Source: Paenibacillus psychroresistens
Lineage (GTDB): Bacteria; Bacillota; Bacilli; Paenibacillales; NBRC-103111
Assembly: GCF_009728935.1 (NCBI RefSeq)
Contig: NZ_CP034235.1
Location: 3,696,001-3,760,000, forward strand
Length of the DNA stretch: 64,000 bases
Direction: 5' to 3'
This document shows positions 1 to 9,221 of this stretch, piece by piece. The translations under genes were made by a program, and so were the position numbers. The notes under the pieces are model-generated. The model made no database searches and was not told the DNA's origin. It saw only the letters and a list, made by a program, of their open reading frames with translations. Position 1 is the first letter of the stretch. Every line of letters starts with the position of its first letter.

Positions 1-55
1 TTGATGGAAAGCGTTGCCTTTTAATTATAAACAAACTAATTAAGGGGGTTAATCA

Positions 56-1030
56 ATGCCGCAATTAATCAGCCTAGGTGAACTATTAATAGATTTTGTA
101 GTTCTAGAGCGGGATGTATCGTTGATCGATAGCTCAGGTTTTACTAAGGCACCTGGTGGTGCACCAGCTAATGTGGCCGCTGGCTTTGCCAAGCTGGGTG
201 GTACGTCGGGTTTTATCGGCAAGGTTGGGGATGATCCGTTTGGTTATTATTTAAAAGCCGTATTGGAAGAAATCCCTGTGGATACTACTTGTCTTGCAAT
301 GGATAAAGATGCTAGGACAACATTATCTTTTGTTGCCAATCACTCTAGCGGAATCCGCGATTGTGTATTCTATCGAAACCCAGGTGCGGATATGCTGTTA
401 AGTCCAGACGATATTTCTGAGGAGTATATCAAGCAAGCACTAATATTTCATTACGGCTCTATAAGCTTTAATTCCCCACTAAGTAAGCAAGCGAGCTTAA
501 AAGCACTGGAATATGCTCGTAAACATCAATTGTTGATCTCTTATGATCCTAACTTAAGAATGAGCTTATGGGAAACGGAAGAAACAGCACGTACAGAAAT
601 CAATGCTGGGTTTCAATATGCCGATATTGTCAAGATAAGTGAAGAAGAAATGGAATTTATTACAGGGAGCCAGTCACTTGAAGCGTGTGCTGCGTTTATT
701 CTGCAAATGGGCCCACGATTAGTGCTAATCTCGCGAGGAAAAGACGGCTGTTATTATTCCGATGGCACGCATAGCGGTTCTTTAGGCGGTATTGAGGTTA
801 ATGCCATTGAAACGACAGGAGCAGGCGATGCTTTTATGGCGGCGGTCTTGTACCAGCTATCGCAAAATATAAATGTGGGTAAGGATGCATCCTTGGCTGT
901 AGATGAGAGATTAATTGCTATATTGCAGTTTGCTAATGCGGCAGGTGCGCTTGCAACTACTCGAATCGGCGCGATCCCTGCACTGCCAACTAGCTTAGAA
1001 GTAAACGAATTAGTCCGAAAAACCTATTAA
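56..1030 (+). CDS. PfkB-family carbohydrate kinase (fructokinase-like)
   Basis: ATP-dependent sugar kinase of the ribokinase/PfkB fold, 324 residues, the usual length for fructokinases. The N-terminal glycine-rich signature GGAPANVAAGFAKLGG (about residues 34-49) and the C-terminal anion-hole/catalytic motif TTGAGDAF near residue 258 are both intact, with the catalytic Asp present. The start is preceded by AAGGGGG at a good distance. It is the first gene of a six-gene operon of sugar-modifying enzymes, so it probably phosphorylates the sugar or keto-sugar acid handled by that operon. Fructose, 2-keto-3-deoxygluconate or another sugar cannot be told apart by sequence alone. Bases 1-24 just upstream could be the C-terminus of a preceding gene, but too little is present to tell. 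Confidence 0.9.
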   Translation: MPQLISLGELLIDFVVLERDVSLIDSSGFTKAPGGAPANVAAGFAKLGGTSGFIGKVGDDPFGYYLKAVLEEIPVDTTCLAMDKDARTTLSFVANHSSGIRDCVFYRNPGADMLLSPDDISEEYIKQALIFHYGSISFNSPLSKQASLKALEYARKHQLLISYDPNLRMSLWETEETARTEINAGFQYADIVKISEEEMEFITGSQSLEACAAFILQMGPRLVLISRGKDGCYYSDGTHSGSLGGIEVNAIETTGAGDAFMAAVLYQLSQNINVGKDASLAVDERLIAILQFANAAGALATTRIGAIPALPTSLEVNELVRKTY

Positions 1031-1050
1031 CCCGAAATGAGGATGTCCAT

Positions 1051-2088
1051 GTGAAAAGCTTAACCGTAAACGATAAAGGTCATCTATCGATTCAGAATAT
1101 TGCTGTCCCTCAGATCAATGATTATCAAGCACTTGTTAGAATGGAAAGCTGCGGCGTTTGCCGAGGCACTGATTCAAAGCTGATCCATGGACAGTTTAAA
1201 GGCTTTCATACCTATCCTGCGATTTTGGGGCATGAAGGAGTGGGGCGAGTTATTGAATTAGGCAAGTATGTGCAAAGCTTTGAGTTGGAAGATTTGGTAT
1301 TGCTGCCCTTTATTGAAACGGAAACAGATGGCTATTATTCAGGCTGGGGAGCTTTTTCCGAGTTTGCCGTTGTGGGTGATGCTGCTGCAATGATTGCTCA
1401 TGGCAAAGGGCCAGGTAACCCAAGTTTTTCGGAAGCCTATTATGCACAGCAAAAAGTACCTAGTGAAATCTCATCTGTACATGCGGCGATGATTATTACT
1501 TTTCGTGAGGTATTAAGCGCTTGCAAGCGATTTGGTTTTCGTGAGAAGGCAAGTTTAGTAGTTTACGGTGCAGGTCCTGTCGGATTGGCTTTTGTGAAAT
1601 TTGCTAAATTATTAGGCATGAGCCCGATCATTGTTTCTGTTAATCGCGATGAAAAGCTCCAGGAAGCCATCGATATGGGGGCGGATTACGCGTTTAACAG
1701 CAATAAAGTCAATGAAGTGGAAGCGATTAGGAAGCTAGCTCCGGATGGAATAGATTATATTGTTGATGCTGTAGGAGACAATGCGATTATTAATCAAGCC
1801 ATGAAGCTGGTTAAATATAACGGGGTTATTGGCTGTTATGGAATCTCATCCCAATTGCAGATGAATCTAGATTGGAGTTTGGCACCCTATAATTGGACAC
1901 TTCAGTTTGTGCAATGGCCTTCTAAGCTGGAGGAATCACTTTGTCATGAACAAATTATCGCATGGATACAAGCGGGAGTTTTGGACCCAGCAGTCTTTAT
2001 ATCCCATGTGATGGATTTTAGCAACGTTTTGGATGCTTTCGAGCTTGTAAACAGTGGATCGGTACGGAAGATGATTATTCAATTCTAA
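1051..2088 (+). CDS. Zinc-type medium-chain alcohol/polyol dehydrogenase
   Basis: MDR-superfamily NAD(P)-dependent dehydrogenase of 345 residues. The catalytic-zinc segment is visible as CGVCRGTD near residue 35 and GHEGVGRVIELG near residue 61, followed by a Rossmann nucleotide-binding motif GAGPVGLAFVKFA near residue 174. GTG start 20 bases after the kinase stop with a GAGGA ribosome site. Family members oxidise polyols or aldoses. In this operon it most likely oxidises a sugar or polyol to the ketone or lactone that the next gene product (SMP-30-like) would hydrolyse. The structural four-cysteine zinc lobe is not obvious, as in several glucose-dehydrogenase-like members. The substrate is unknown. 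Confidence 0.88.
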   Translation: MKSLTVNDKGHLSIQNIAVPQINDYQALVRMESCGVCRGTDSKLIHGQFKGFHTYPAILGHEGVGRVIELGKYVQSFELEDLVLLPFIETETDGYYSGWGAFSEFAVVGDAAAMIAHGKGPGNPSFSEAYYAQQKVPSEISSVHAAMIITFREVLSACKRFGFREKASLVVYGAGPVGLAFVKFAKLLGMSPIIVSVNRDEKLQEAIDMGADYAFNSNKVNEVEAIRKLAPDGIDYIVDAVGDNAIINQAMKLVKYNGVIGCYGISSQLQMNLDWSLAPYNWTLQFVQWPSKLEESLCHEQIIAWIQAGVLDPAVFISHVMDFSNVLDAFELVNSGSVRKMIIQF

Positions 2089-2113
2089 AATTATCGATAA
2101 AGGTGGAGAAGAG

Positions 2114-3103
2114 ATGCAACAATCTCGCTTATTTACTTTATTACCTGAAGACTATGCGGTGACACCTGACGGAATGGCCATAGATAGAGAGGGGAATCTC
2201 GTTCTATCCTGTCCTAATTATGCAGATACAACAAAGCCTGGTTGCATTATCAAGATTGATGAAAACAAGCAAATCACGAAGTGGATCGATGTTCCTGTAT
2301 TAGCGGAAACCGGGCTTGCTTTACCTATGGGGATTGCTTTTGGTCCGGATGAGGATCTGTATGTTTGTGATAATCAAGGCTGGTCTGGAGCTCCAGAGCT
2401 GATATTCAAAGGTCGTGTTCTAAGGCTGCGGATTCAAGATGGTATTGTGACTAAGACCACTGTCGTTGCTGCGGGGATGGAGCATCCCAACGGGATTCGG
2501 ATTCGTGACGGCTATATGTATGTAACTCAAAGCATGTTAACTAAAGTCATTGATTCTTCTGGATTGCTAGTCAGCTGTGTATACAAATTTGCTCTAGAAG
2601 AGCAGGATATTCAGATTACTAATACACTTGAAGATAAGCATATCTTGACTACGTTTATTACTTTAGATCCAGCCTGCCAATATGGAGCGGATGGAATTGA
2701 ATTTGACCCTGCTGGTAATCTATTTGTCGGGAATTTCGGGGATGGAGCTGTACACAAAATCAGCTTTAACAGCGATGGAAGTGTGCTGGCTAATGTGGTT
2801 TGGGCGAAGGATCCAACGCAGCTGCAATCTACAGATGGAATGATTATGGATGATAACGGCAATCTTTATATCGCGGATTTTTCAGCCAATGCAATTGCTG
2901 TCGTTTCGCCAGATGGTAAAGTAAGGCGATTAGCTCAAAGTCCGGATACAGATGGCTTTCATGGAGAGCTCGATCAGCCTGGAGAACCGATTGTTTATAG
3001 AGGCAAGTTAATAGTTTCTTGTTTTGATTTAGTTACTGGTCCCGATAAAGTGAACACTGCACATGAAATTCCTGCTACCTTAGCTGAAATGGATCTTGTG
3101 TAA
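2114..3103 (+). CDS. SMP-30/gluconolactonase-family protein
   Basis: Six-bladed beta-propeller of the SMP-30/gluconolaconase/LRE family, 329 residues. Repeated blade signatures such as PDGMAIDREGNLVLSCPN near the N-terminus, GIAFGPDEDLYVCDNQ, DGIEFDPAGNLFVGNFGDG and DGMIMDDNGNLYIADF supply the metal-binding acidic and Asn residues. Strong AAAGGTGGAG ribosome site. Family members hydrolyse sugar lactones to aldonic acids, which fits its place directly after an alcohol dehydrogenase. The stop codon overlaps the next start by one base (TAATG), so the two are translationally coupled. Lactonase activity is inferred from the family. Confidence 0.87.
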   Translation: MQQSRLFTLLPEDYAVTPDGMAIDREGNLVLSCPNYADTTKPGCIIKIDENKQITKWIDVPVLAETGLALPMGIAFGPDEDLYVCDNQGWSGAPELIFKGRVLRLRIQDGIVTKTTVVAAGMEHPNGIRIRDGYMYVTQSMLTKVIDSSGLLVSCVYKFALEEQDIQITNTLEDKHILTTFITLDPACQYGADGIEFDPAGNLFVGNFGDGAVHKISFNSDGSVLANVVWAKDPTQLQSTDGMIMDDNGNLYIADFSANAIAVVSPDGKVRRLAQSPDTDGFHGELDQPGEPIVYRGKLIVSCFDLVTGPDKVNTAHEIPATLAEMDLV

Positions 3104-4047
3104 TGAAAAAGGTGCTGGTAACACCAAAATCATTTGGTCTTTATAAAGATCAGGCTTTTGCTTTGCTGCGTGAACAAGGATATGAGCCTATCGAAAATAA
3201 GCTTGGACGCACTTTGACTGTCGAAGAAATCCTCGAGCTGGCAGGGGAGGAAGCAGTTGGAATCATCGTCGGGATTGATCCTTTACCAGGCTTCGCTTTA
3301 GCGCAATTCAAGCAGCTTAAAGCGATTTCTAAGTATGGAATGGGCATGGACAATATCGATTTAATCAAGGCAAAAGAACTGGGAATTCAAGTGATGAATG
3401 CCGCTGGAACTAATCATATATCCGTTGCAGAGCTTGCCATCACACTTATGCTGACTATGGCGAGGAATATTACCTCTGTTGCCGCAAAAGTTAAAGGTGG
3501 AAAGTGGGAGCGGTCCATCGGTTATGAATTGACAGGGAAAAAGCTTGGTTTAATCGGCGGCGGTCAAATTGGCCGTGAAGTAGCTAAGCGAGCGATTGGC
3601 TTGCAGATGGAAGTGTCGATTTATGATCCTTTTTGGCAAGATACAGCATTCGCTGAACAATATAAAATTCAAATCATTTCAGAATTAGACATTTTATATC
3701 AAGAATCCGACATTATTTCGCTGCATGTGCCTTATCTTCCAGAGACTAAGGAAATGATTGATCAACGAGCGCTTAAGCGGATGAAATCAACAGTAATGCT
3801 GATCAACACTTCCAGAGGAGAACTAGTTAACGAAGATGATTTGTATGAAGCGCTAGTTAACAATCAAATTTATGGGGCGGCACAGGATGTATTTTCAAGT
3901 GAGCCTCCAGAGGCAGATAACAAACTAATTAAATTGGATAATTTCATCTTAACCTCGCATATTGGAGCTTTCACTCATGAATCTGTAGAGCGAATGGTGC
4001 TTTATTCAACCAGAAATTTATTGGAAATGCTTAATGGCATTAAGTAA
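3103..4047 (+). CDS. D-isomer 2-hydroxyacid dehydrogenase (PGDH-like)
   Basis: NAD-dependent D-2-hydroxyacid dehydrogenase family, 314 residues, comparable to catalytic-core PGDHs without the ACT regulatory domain. NAD-binding motif GLIGGGQIGREVAKRA near residue 148, catalytic Arg in the INTSRGELV segment near 232, and the His of the active site in SHIGAFTHES near 288 are present. Starts by one-base overlap with the SMP-30-like gene. In this operon it more probably reduces or oxidises a sugar-derived hydroxyacid than acts in serine biosynthesis, but this is inference from context. Confidence 0.87.
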   Translation: MKKVLVTPKSFGLYKDQAFALLREQGYEPIENKLGRTLTVEEILELAGEEAVGIIVGIDPLPGFALAQFKQLKAISKYGMGMDNIDLIKAKELGIQVMNAAGTNHISVAELAITLMLTMARNITSVAAKVKGGKWERSIGYELTGKKLGLIGGGQIGREVAKRAIGLQMEVSIYDPFWQDTAFAEQYKIQIISELDILYQESDIISLHVPYLPETKEMIDQRALKRMKSTVMLINTSRGELVNEDDLYEALVNNQIYGAAQDVFSSEPPEADNKLIKLDNFILTSHIGAFTHESVERMVLYSTRNLLEMLNGIK

Positions 4048-4058
4048 GGAGACCATAT

Positions 4059-5003
4059 ATGAATCTACCTACCCAGGCAACTCAGCCTACGATGTATTTT
4101 ATAGGTGTCACAACAGGCCAATCCTCGATAATGAAGCTTTTTCCTCTGTGGGCAGAGGTATTAGGCTTGGATAACGCGATTATTAAAGGCATAGATATTG
4201 AACTTCATGCCAAGCAAGAGGTTTATCGGGAAGCGGTTGGCTTTATTAAGCAGGATGTGCTGTCTTTAGGAGCCTTAGTGACGACTCACAAAATTGACTT
4301 ATATGAAGCTGCAGCGGATATGTTTGATTATTTCGATCCTTATGCAACGATGTTTGGTGAATTATCCTCCATATCCAAAAAAGCTGGCAAGCTTGAAGGC
4401 TTTGCCAAAGACCCGATTTCCAGTGGTTTAGCGATGGATGCCTTTGTACCTGCAGATTATTGGAGCGAGCACAGTGGAGACTTGTTTATTATGGGTGCAG
4501 GCGGTAGTGCTATTGCGATTTGTTCATATTTGCTGAATGAAAAACACGGAACCAATATTCCAAGCCAGCTATTTATTTCAGATCGCAGCCTATCGCGTTT
4601 AGAGGAAATCGAGCGACTCGTGAGCAAGATGCGTCCTGAATTAATGGCACGATTTATTCATCTTACACCAGAGTCGATCACCAATGACGAGCTGCTCCAT
4701 AAGCTGAAACCACACTCGTTAGTTATCAATGCTACAGGTTTAGGCAAAGATCGCCCAGGCTCACCGCTCACAGATGATGCGCTTTTTCCTGATAAGAGTG
4801 TAGTTTGGGAGCTCAATTACCGAGGAGAGCTTGATTTCCTGAAGCAAGCTCGGAAGCAGCAGGGACAACAGCAGCTACAGGTTGAGGATGGTTGGATTTA
4901 TTTTATCCATGGCTGGACTCAAGTCATTGCAGAGGTGTTCCACTTTGAAATCACACCACAACAATTTAGCGAAATAGAGCGAATCTCAAATAGCTTAAAA
5001 TAA
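4059..5003 (+). CDS. Shikimate/quinate dehydrogenase-like protein
   Basis: Two-domain shikimate-dehydrogenase-like oxidoreductase of 314 residues, longer than AroE (about 270). The N-terminal substrate domain keeps the catalytic Lys in a TTHK motif near residue 86. The Rossmann loop is MGAGGSAIAICSYLL near 146, and NATGLGKDRPGSPL near 224 matches the family NATxxG motif. The usual NTD substrate motif is replaced by KDPISS, so the substrate is probably not shikimate. Starts 12 bases after the previous stop with AAGGAGA. Its place among sugar-acid enzymes suggests oxidation of a related polyol or cyclic acid; a general housekeeping AroE is unlikely. Confidence 0.8.
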   Translation: MNLPTQATQPTMYFIGVTTGQSSIMKLFPLWAEVLGLDNAIIKGIDIELHAKQEVYREAVGFIKQDVLSLGALVTTHKIDLYEAAADMFDYFDPYATMFGELSSISKKAGKLEGFAKDPISSGLAMDAFVPADYWSEHSGDLFIMGAGGSAIAICSYLLNEKHGTNIPSQLFISDRSLSRLEEIERLVSKMRPELMARFIHLTPESITNDELLHKLKPHSLVINATGLGKDRPGSPLTDDALFPDKSVVWELNYRGELDFLKQARKQQGQQQLQVEDGWIYFIHGWTQVIAEVFHFEITPQQFSEIERISNSLK

Positions 5004-5020
5004 GAAGGGAGTTATGCAGA

Positions 5021-5602
5021 ATGGAAGAGAATAAGGCTACCTTGCCTTTTGTGATCGATTTTAATCTATTAAGTGGACACTCTTCAAGCCGAACCACAAC
5101 GAAACGCCATCTGTCTAAGATGAAAGGCATGTACGCGGATGATCTTGCTTTTGAACAGAAGCTGAGCGAGGGTGACCCGCTGTTGTATGAGTTCTATGAA
5201 TTGGTGCTTCCAGAAAAACCGGGAGAGCTTTTGTTCGGCACGAGCATTGTCAATCCTGGTAAGGTTGGCAATGAATATTATATGACTAAAGGACATTTCC
5301 ATACGATTCTTGAAACAGCAGAGGTATATTATTGTCTAAGTGGAGAAGGCATCTTGCTGATGGAAAACCCAGAGGGTGATTGGGATACCCAAGAAATGAA
5401 GCCAGGTTCAGCCGTTTATGTGCCACCACGTTATGCGCATAGAAGTATTAATACAGGCAATGTGCCTTTAGTAATGTTTTTTGTGTTTCGGGCAGATGCT
5501 GGCCATGATTACGGAACAATTGAAACCAAAGGCTATCGCAAGCTTGTTGTTGAACAGGATGGCCAGGTTGCGATTATTGATAATCCCAAGTTCGCATGGT
5601 AG
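5021..5602 (+). CDS. Cupin-type glucose-6-phosphate isomerase family protein
   Basis: Cupin-fold protein of 193 residues matching the archaeal-type phosphoglucose isomerase family. The metal-site pattern is visible: GHFH near residue 91, EVYYCLSGEG near 101, and a later His in YAHRS. These correspond to the H-x-H...E...H metal ligands. A cupin isomerase as the last gene of a sugar operon suggests aldose-ketose isomerisation of the phosphorylated sugar, possibly but not necessarily glucose-6-phosphate. Preceded by AAGAAGGGAG. A hairpin follows the stop. Confidence 0.85.
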   Translation: MEENKATLPFVIDFNLLSGHSSSRTTTKRHLSKMKGMYADDLAFEQKLSEGDPLLYEFYELVLPEKPGELLFGTSIVNPGKVGNEYYMTKGHFHTILETAEVYYCLSGEGILLMENPEGDWDTQEMKPGSAVYVPPRYAHRSINTGNVPLVMFFVFRADAGHDYGTIETKGYRKLVVEQDGQVAIIDNPKFAW

Positions 5603-5627
5603 AGAACTTCACTTCATAATCGTTATG

Positions 5628-5658
5628 AGCAAGCTGCCGCATCATTGGGCAGCTTGCT
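5628..5658 (+). terminator. Hairpin ending the sugar operon
   Basis: Perfect 11-bp inverted repeat AGCAAGCTGCC / GGCAGCTTGCT with a 9-base loop, 25 bases after the isomerase stop. The tract that follows (GTGTTTA) is poor in T, so it may be a weak terminator or an mRNA 3'-end stabiliser. Confidence 0.6.
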
Positions 5659-5800
5659 GTGTTTAGAGAAGGATTAGACTTCTAAAATAAAAAAAGACTG
5701 AAAGGCCGGTAGGAGGTATGGTTTACGTAAATTTGTTTTTTGGATCAAGAATAGAAATGCTGTATACTGAGAATGATCTTCCAAAAAAGGTGGTAATTCC

Positions 5801-6066
5801 TTGTCTACAAAAGCTCAATTTGAGCCTGTTATGCTCGGAAATCTAGCATTGAACTGAAAAAATAACAGAACCGATGAGCATTCAGGAGATAGCAGCCGTA
5901 GTTGATGCATATGCTAGAGGAGCGGAAGATGCCAAGCACCGGTTTCGATGGTCTTGAGGCTAATAAAGTCACTTTAGTAAAACTACAGCATATGCTAGAG
6001 AAACAAGAGTGTAAAAACTTTGGATTAGCACCGTTCATGTTTTGTGTTATTATTGTAGAGGATTAA
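5801..6066 (+). pseudogene. Decayed NADH:flavin oxidoreductase (OYE-like) remnant
   Basis: A TTG codon after AAAAAAGGTGG opens a frame reading FEPVMLGNLALN and then a stop. This resembles the N-terminus of Old Yellow Enzyme family proteins (FEPxxLGxLxLxNR). From about 5876 another frame reads SIQEIAAVVDAYARGAEDAK and, after a frame change near 5935, GFDGLEANK, echoing the family's IEEIxxxVxxFAxAAxxAxxAGFDGVE segment. The middle of the gene is missing and several stops intervene. A 45-codon open frame (5929-6066) covers the tail. Identification rests on short matches and is tentative. It explains an otherwise empty 0.5-kb gap. Confidence 0.4.
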
Positions 6067-6127
6067 CTTTATCCTCAAGAAAGGTTCATAGCTTGCCAAA
6101 AAATTAATGATGTTTGGAGGGTTGCAG

Positions 6128-6712
6128 GTGGCAACTCATTTGAAAGAGTTTTTGACTGATCGACGTATTCTATTTCTATTATCTGTGCTTACTTTTTATT
6201 GTATTTCAACGCTATTTTCAACCGATTTTAATGGGGTATGGATCGCTGCAGTTATTGGGATAATCTGGTTTTACTTGGTTGAATATATTGTTCATCGTTT
6301 TATTCTGCATGGATATTTTGCCAAATGGATGCCTAAAGCCTATAAAGGACATGACATGCATCATGAGAATCCTAATGATATTGAATATTTATTGACTCCT
6401 AATATCTATAATATTTCCTATCATATTGGATTTGGCGCGACCGTTTTTTTGGTCACTCAGAATTTCCATCTTGCTTGCGCATTTATGTTAGGCATCACTT
6501 TCTATCAGCTCTACTATGAATGGAGCCACTTTGTTACTCATCGCTCGATTAGACCCCTGACTCCTTGGGGAAGATGGATGAAGAAGTTCCATTTATTGCA
6601 TCATTTCAAGAGCTCTAATCATTATTTTGGGGTGACCAATCCTTCGATTGATATGATCGTAGGCACATATCCTTCCCCAGTCACTCCTGCAAAACCGAAC
6701 GAGGAGAACTAA
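6128..6712 (+). CDS. Fatty acid hydroxylase/sterol desaturase family membrane protein
   Basis: Membrane di-iron oxygenase family protein, about 194 residues. The histidine clusters typical of the family are present in order: HRFILH, HDMHH, THR, HLLHH and NHYFG, separated by hydrophobic spans (roughly four membrane segments). I chose the GTG at 6128 because GGAGGG lies 7 bases upstream; an ATG at 6107 would add seven residues but precedes that site. The stop overlaps the start of the CopCD gene by one base, so the two are co-translated. Bacterial members modify lipids or carotenoids; the substrate here is unknown. Confidence 0.83.
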   Translation: MATHLKEFLTDRRILFLLSVLTFYCISTLFSTDFNGVWIAAVIGIIWFYLVEYIVHRFILHGYFAKWMPKAYKGHDMHHENPNDIEYLLTPNIYNISYHIGFGATVFLVTQNFHLACAFMLGITFYQLYYEWSHFVTHRSIRPLTPWGRWMKKFHLLHHFKSSNHYFGVTNPSIDMIVGTYPSPVTPAKPNEEN

Positions 6713-8304
6713 TGAAGCCGTTAAGTATTGCTATAAAATGGATAGCATTTCTTCTATTAATTATAGTCATACTTGCTATGCCAAAACCGGCATTGGCACA
6801 TTCCGTGCTTCTGCAAGCACTGCCAGCTCCTAACAGTATTCTGCAAGCAGCACCGCAGGAAATCAGGCTTGAATTTAATGAAAGATTGCAAAAAGAGCTT
6901 TACTCCATCAAGGTTTATGATGATAAAGGCGAGCTAAGCACGAGCAGCACTACAAGAATGAGTGCGAATCAGAAGGTAATTAGTATTGCCCTTCCGGAGC
7001 TGAAATCCGGTGTATTTACGGTTACTTACCATCTCATCTCTGCGGATGGACATGCTGTAAAAAGTACATATGTATGGACGCTAGGTCAGCCCTCTGACCC
7101 GCAATTACCGATAATAAAAGGCCATAGTCATACGGATACGGAAGCTATTTATAGCTTCCGTATTGTGCATTATCTATTTCTATTATCTTTGGTAGGCTGG
7201 TTGTTATGGCTGCCATTTATCCGCTTTGCAACTCCGATTGAGAAGCAAGAGTATACAAAATGGTTACGCTACTTCATTCACTTAAATCTGTTTTTTGTCA
7301 TCCAGACCATATTATTGCAGAGCGTGGATTCATTGGATGAGATTACCTTTGTGAATATTTGGGCGTTATGGACAGGTACCTCCGTTGGGATTGCATGGTT
7401 CAGCATGCTTTTCATCTCATTGCTAGCCTATTGGGTTGCGAAGCAATCTAAGTGGATCGTTAGTATTTGGGTCATGCTTTTGTTAGTGACCCAAGCATTT
7501 AGCGGGCATGCATTTGCTACGGATCCGCCAGTTATAACACTTATCTTAGATTGGCTTCATCTATTGGCAGCTTCGATTTGGGTTGGTGGACTTCTGTTTA
7601 TCATACTGTTTCTGAAAAATCATCGGCTTTTAATCACGCGCTTTTTGCCTATATTCTCAAAAGGTGCCTTGCTTAGCATGATTGTACTTATTATTTCAGG
7701 TACTTTCTATGCTCTAATCCTAATACCCAAAATCGAGTATTTACTCTATACAGGCTGGGGGCTTTTTCTACTAGCTAAGCTCGTTTTGGTTGCCGCTGTT
7801 ATGATCACAGGAAGTCGAATCCGTCATTATTTAAAGTCAGAGAATGAACTAAGCTTAAGAATTTGGCTAAAAAGAGATTTTACGCTGATGTTCGGCATTC
7901 TGATTATTGTGGGTATTTTTACTTATCTTTCTCCAGTCCCGAGCAATAGTCCCCTAGATTGGCGGTTCTATTCAAGAAATGAGCAACGAAATATAACCAT
8001 TACACCTAATGTTGCTGGGAATAATCAATTTACTGTTTACTTAACACAACCAATCGAAAAGCCGGAATTCAAGTCCGTTTCTATCGAGCTTTTAGCCATT
8101 AGTCATAAAGAAATAGCTCCGATTAAGATACCTTTAAAATTATTAAATCAATCCGTAAGTAAAGGCGATGCTGCTATTGAACAATTTACTTTTTCTGCAG
8201 AAGGCACTTATTTAGCCTTTCCGGGAAAATGGAAGGTTAAGCTGATCCTAGTGGATGGAGACGATAATGAAGCGGTTTCGGAGAAAGTTATGCGGATCTA
8301 CTAA
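6712..8304 (+). CDS. CopC-CopD fusion, copper-resistance/import family protein
   Basis: 530-residue fusion. A signal peptide is followed by a CopC domain (residues about 28-125) starting at AHSVLLQALPAP, where the mature N-terminal His is a copper ligand, and ending near SADGHAVKSTYVW. Several transmembrane segments of the CopD domain then follow, with WLHLLAASIWVGGLLF near residue 280, and a C-terminal extracytoplasmic part of about 110 residues. The YcnJ-like layout is typical of Bacillales, where such proteins take up copper. Starts by one-base overlap with the hydroxylase gene. Copper specificity is from the family; no copper-responsive operator was recognised upstream. Confidence 0.87.
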   Translation: MKPLSIAIKWIAFLLLIIVILAMPKPALAHSVLLQALPAPNSILQAAPQEIRLEFNERLQKELYSIKVYDDKGELSTSSTTRMSANQKVISIALPELKSGVFTVTYHLISADGHAVKSTYVWTLGQPSDPQLPIIKGHSHTDTEAIYSFRIVHYLFLLSLVGWLLWLPFIRFATPIEKQEYTKWLRYFIHLNLFFVIQTILLQSVDSLDEITFVNIWALWTGTSVGIAWFSMLFISLLAYWVAKQSKWIVSIWVMLLLVTQAFSGHAFATDPPVITLILDWLHLLAASIWVGGLLFIILFLKNHRLLITRFLPIFSKGALLSMIVLIISGTFYALILIPKIEYLLYTGWGLFLLAKLVLVAAVMITGSRIRHYLKSENELSLRIWLKRDFTLMFGILIIVGIFTYLSPVPSNSPLDWRFYSRNEQRNITITPNVAGNNQFTVYLTQPIEKPEFKSVSIELLAISHKEIAPIKIPLKLLNQSVSKGDAAIEQFTFSAEGTYLAFPGKWKVKLILVDGDDNEAVSEKVMRIY

Positions 8305-8438
8305 ATGTTCATAAGTTCTTCATGGAAATGTCACGAATTAGCTTAGATTAGCTACATACAGGTGACTTTTAGTGAAGTATCGTAATAGAGTAGAGATTAA
8401 ATATAGCTGCGCATAACCAACTACTTGGAGGGATTCAA

Positions 8439-9200
8439 ATGATAATAGAAGATGTTGAAGTCAAAGGTTTGGTTAGCGAGCTTGCTTATTTAGACGAAGT
8501 GACTACTAAGCTTGGATTTGTACGCTGGCAGTGGGAATATACACGGGCAACCTATGATTTCAAAATCGAAGAGAAGGCGGACAATGCGGACTATTATTTA
8601 AGAGTGAATACGAGATCAACCCAAGGTAGACTCGAGTCCCCTTATGCAATCTTAATCATCGAGGATGCCTACATTGGCAAAGCAACTTTTCCACATGGCT
8701 TGGATTATGATTCACCTATCCCAGAGCATATTCTCAAGCTCTGCAGACATAAATTATTTGAGCTGCAAAGAGAGCTAAGTGATGCTAAGCTGGTCAAAGA
8801 AATCATGACTAAGGACTTCATTACAGCTACTTTGCAGGATAGCCTTCACGATATTGCCACAAAAATGAAAGATCATAATATAGGTTTTATTCCGGTAGTT
8901 GAGGGTAGAATATTGTTGGGTGTGATTACGGATCGAGATTTAGCGATTCGCGGATATGCCGAACATCAGGATGAAGCAGTTACAGTTGAGAAAGTACTTA
9001 GCAAGGATGTCAGAACAATATTACCAACTGAGACTGTTGAGGTAGCCGCGCAGATTATGGCTAAAGAGCAAATTCGCCGGCTTCCTGTAGTATTAAATGG
9101 TGAACTGCTAGGCATCGTAACACTTGGTGATATGGCTACTCATAAAGGGTATGAGATCACAGTTGGCGAAGCGTTAGCTCAAATCTCATTGCCTCTATAA
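8439..9200 (+). CDS. YugN-like domain fused to a CBS-domain pair
   Basis: 253 residues. The first ~115 resemble the small Bacillus YugN-like proteins (short, single-domain, unknown role). Residues about 122-245 form two CBS motifs, seen as VKEIMTKDFITATLQDS and GVITDRDLAIRG, then VLSKDVRTILPTETV and LGIVTLGDMATH. CBS pairs usually bind adenine nucleotides, including AMP, ATP and c-di-AMP. TTGGAGG precedes the ATG. It lies directly upstream of the Kdp potassium locus, separated by a terminator, so a role in nucleotide or ionic sensing is possible but unproven. Confidence 0.8.
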   Translation: MIIEDVEVKGLVSELAYLDEVTTKLGFVRWQWEYTRATYDFKIEEKADNADYYLRVNTRSTQGRLESPYAILIIEDAYIGKATFPHGLDYDSPIPEHILKLCRHKLFELQRELSDAKLVKEIMTKDFITATLQDSLHDIATKMKDHNIGFIPVVEGRILLGVITDRDLAIRGYAEHQDEAVTVEKVLSKDVRTILPTETVEVAAQIMAKEQIRRLPVVLNGELLGIVTLGDMATHKGYEITVGEALAQISLPL

Positions 9201-9221
9201 TGTAATAAATATAGAATACAA

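Noticed and set aside
5829..6038. Minus-strand frame of 69 codons
   Set aside because: No ribosome site and composition typical of a chance frame; the plus strand shows a better explanation (oxidoreductase remnant).
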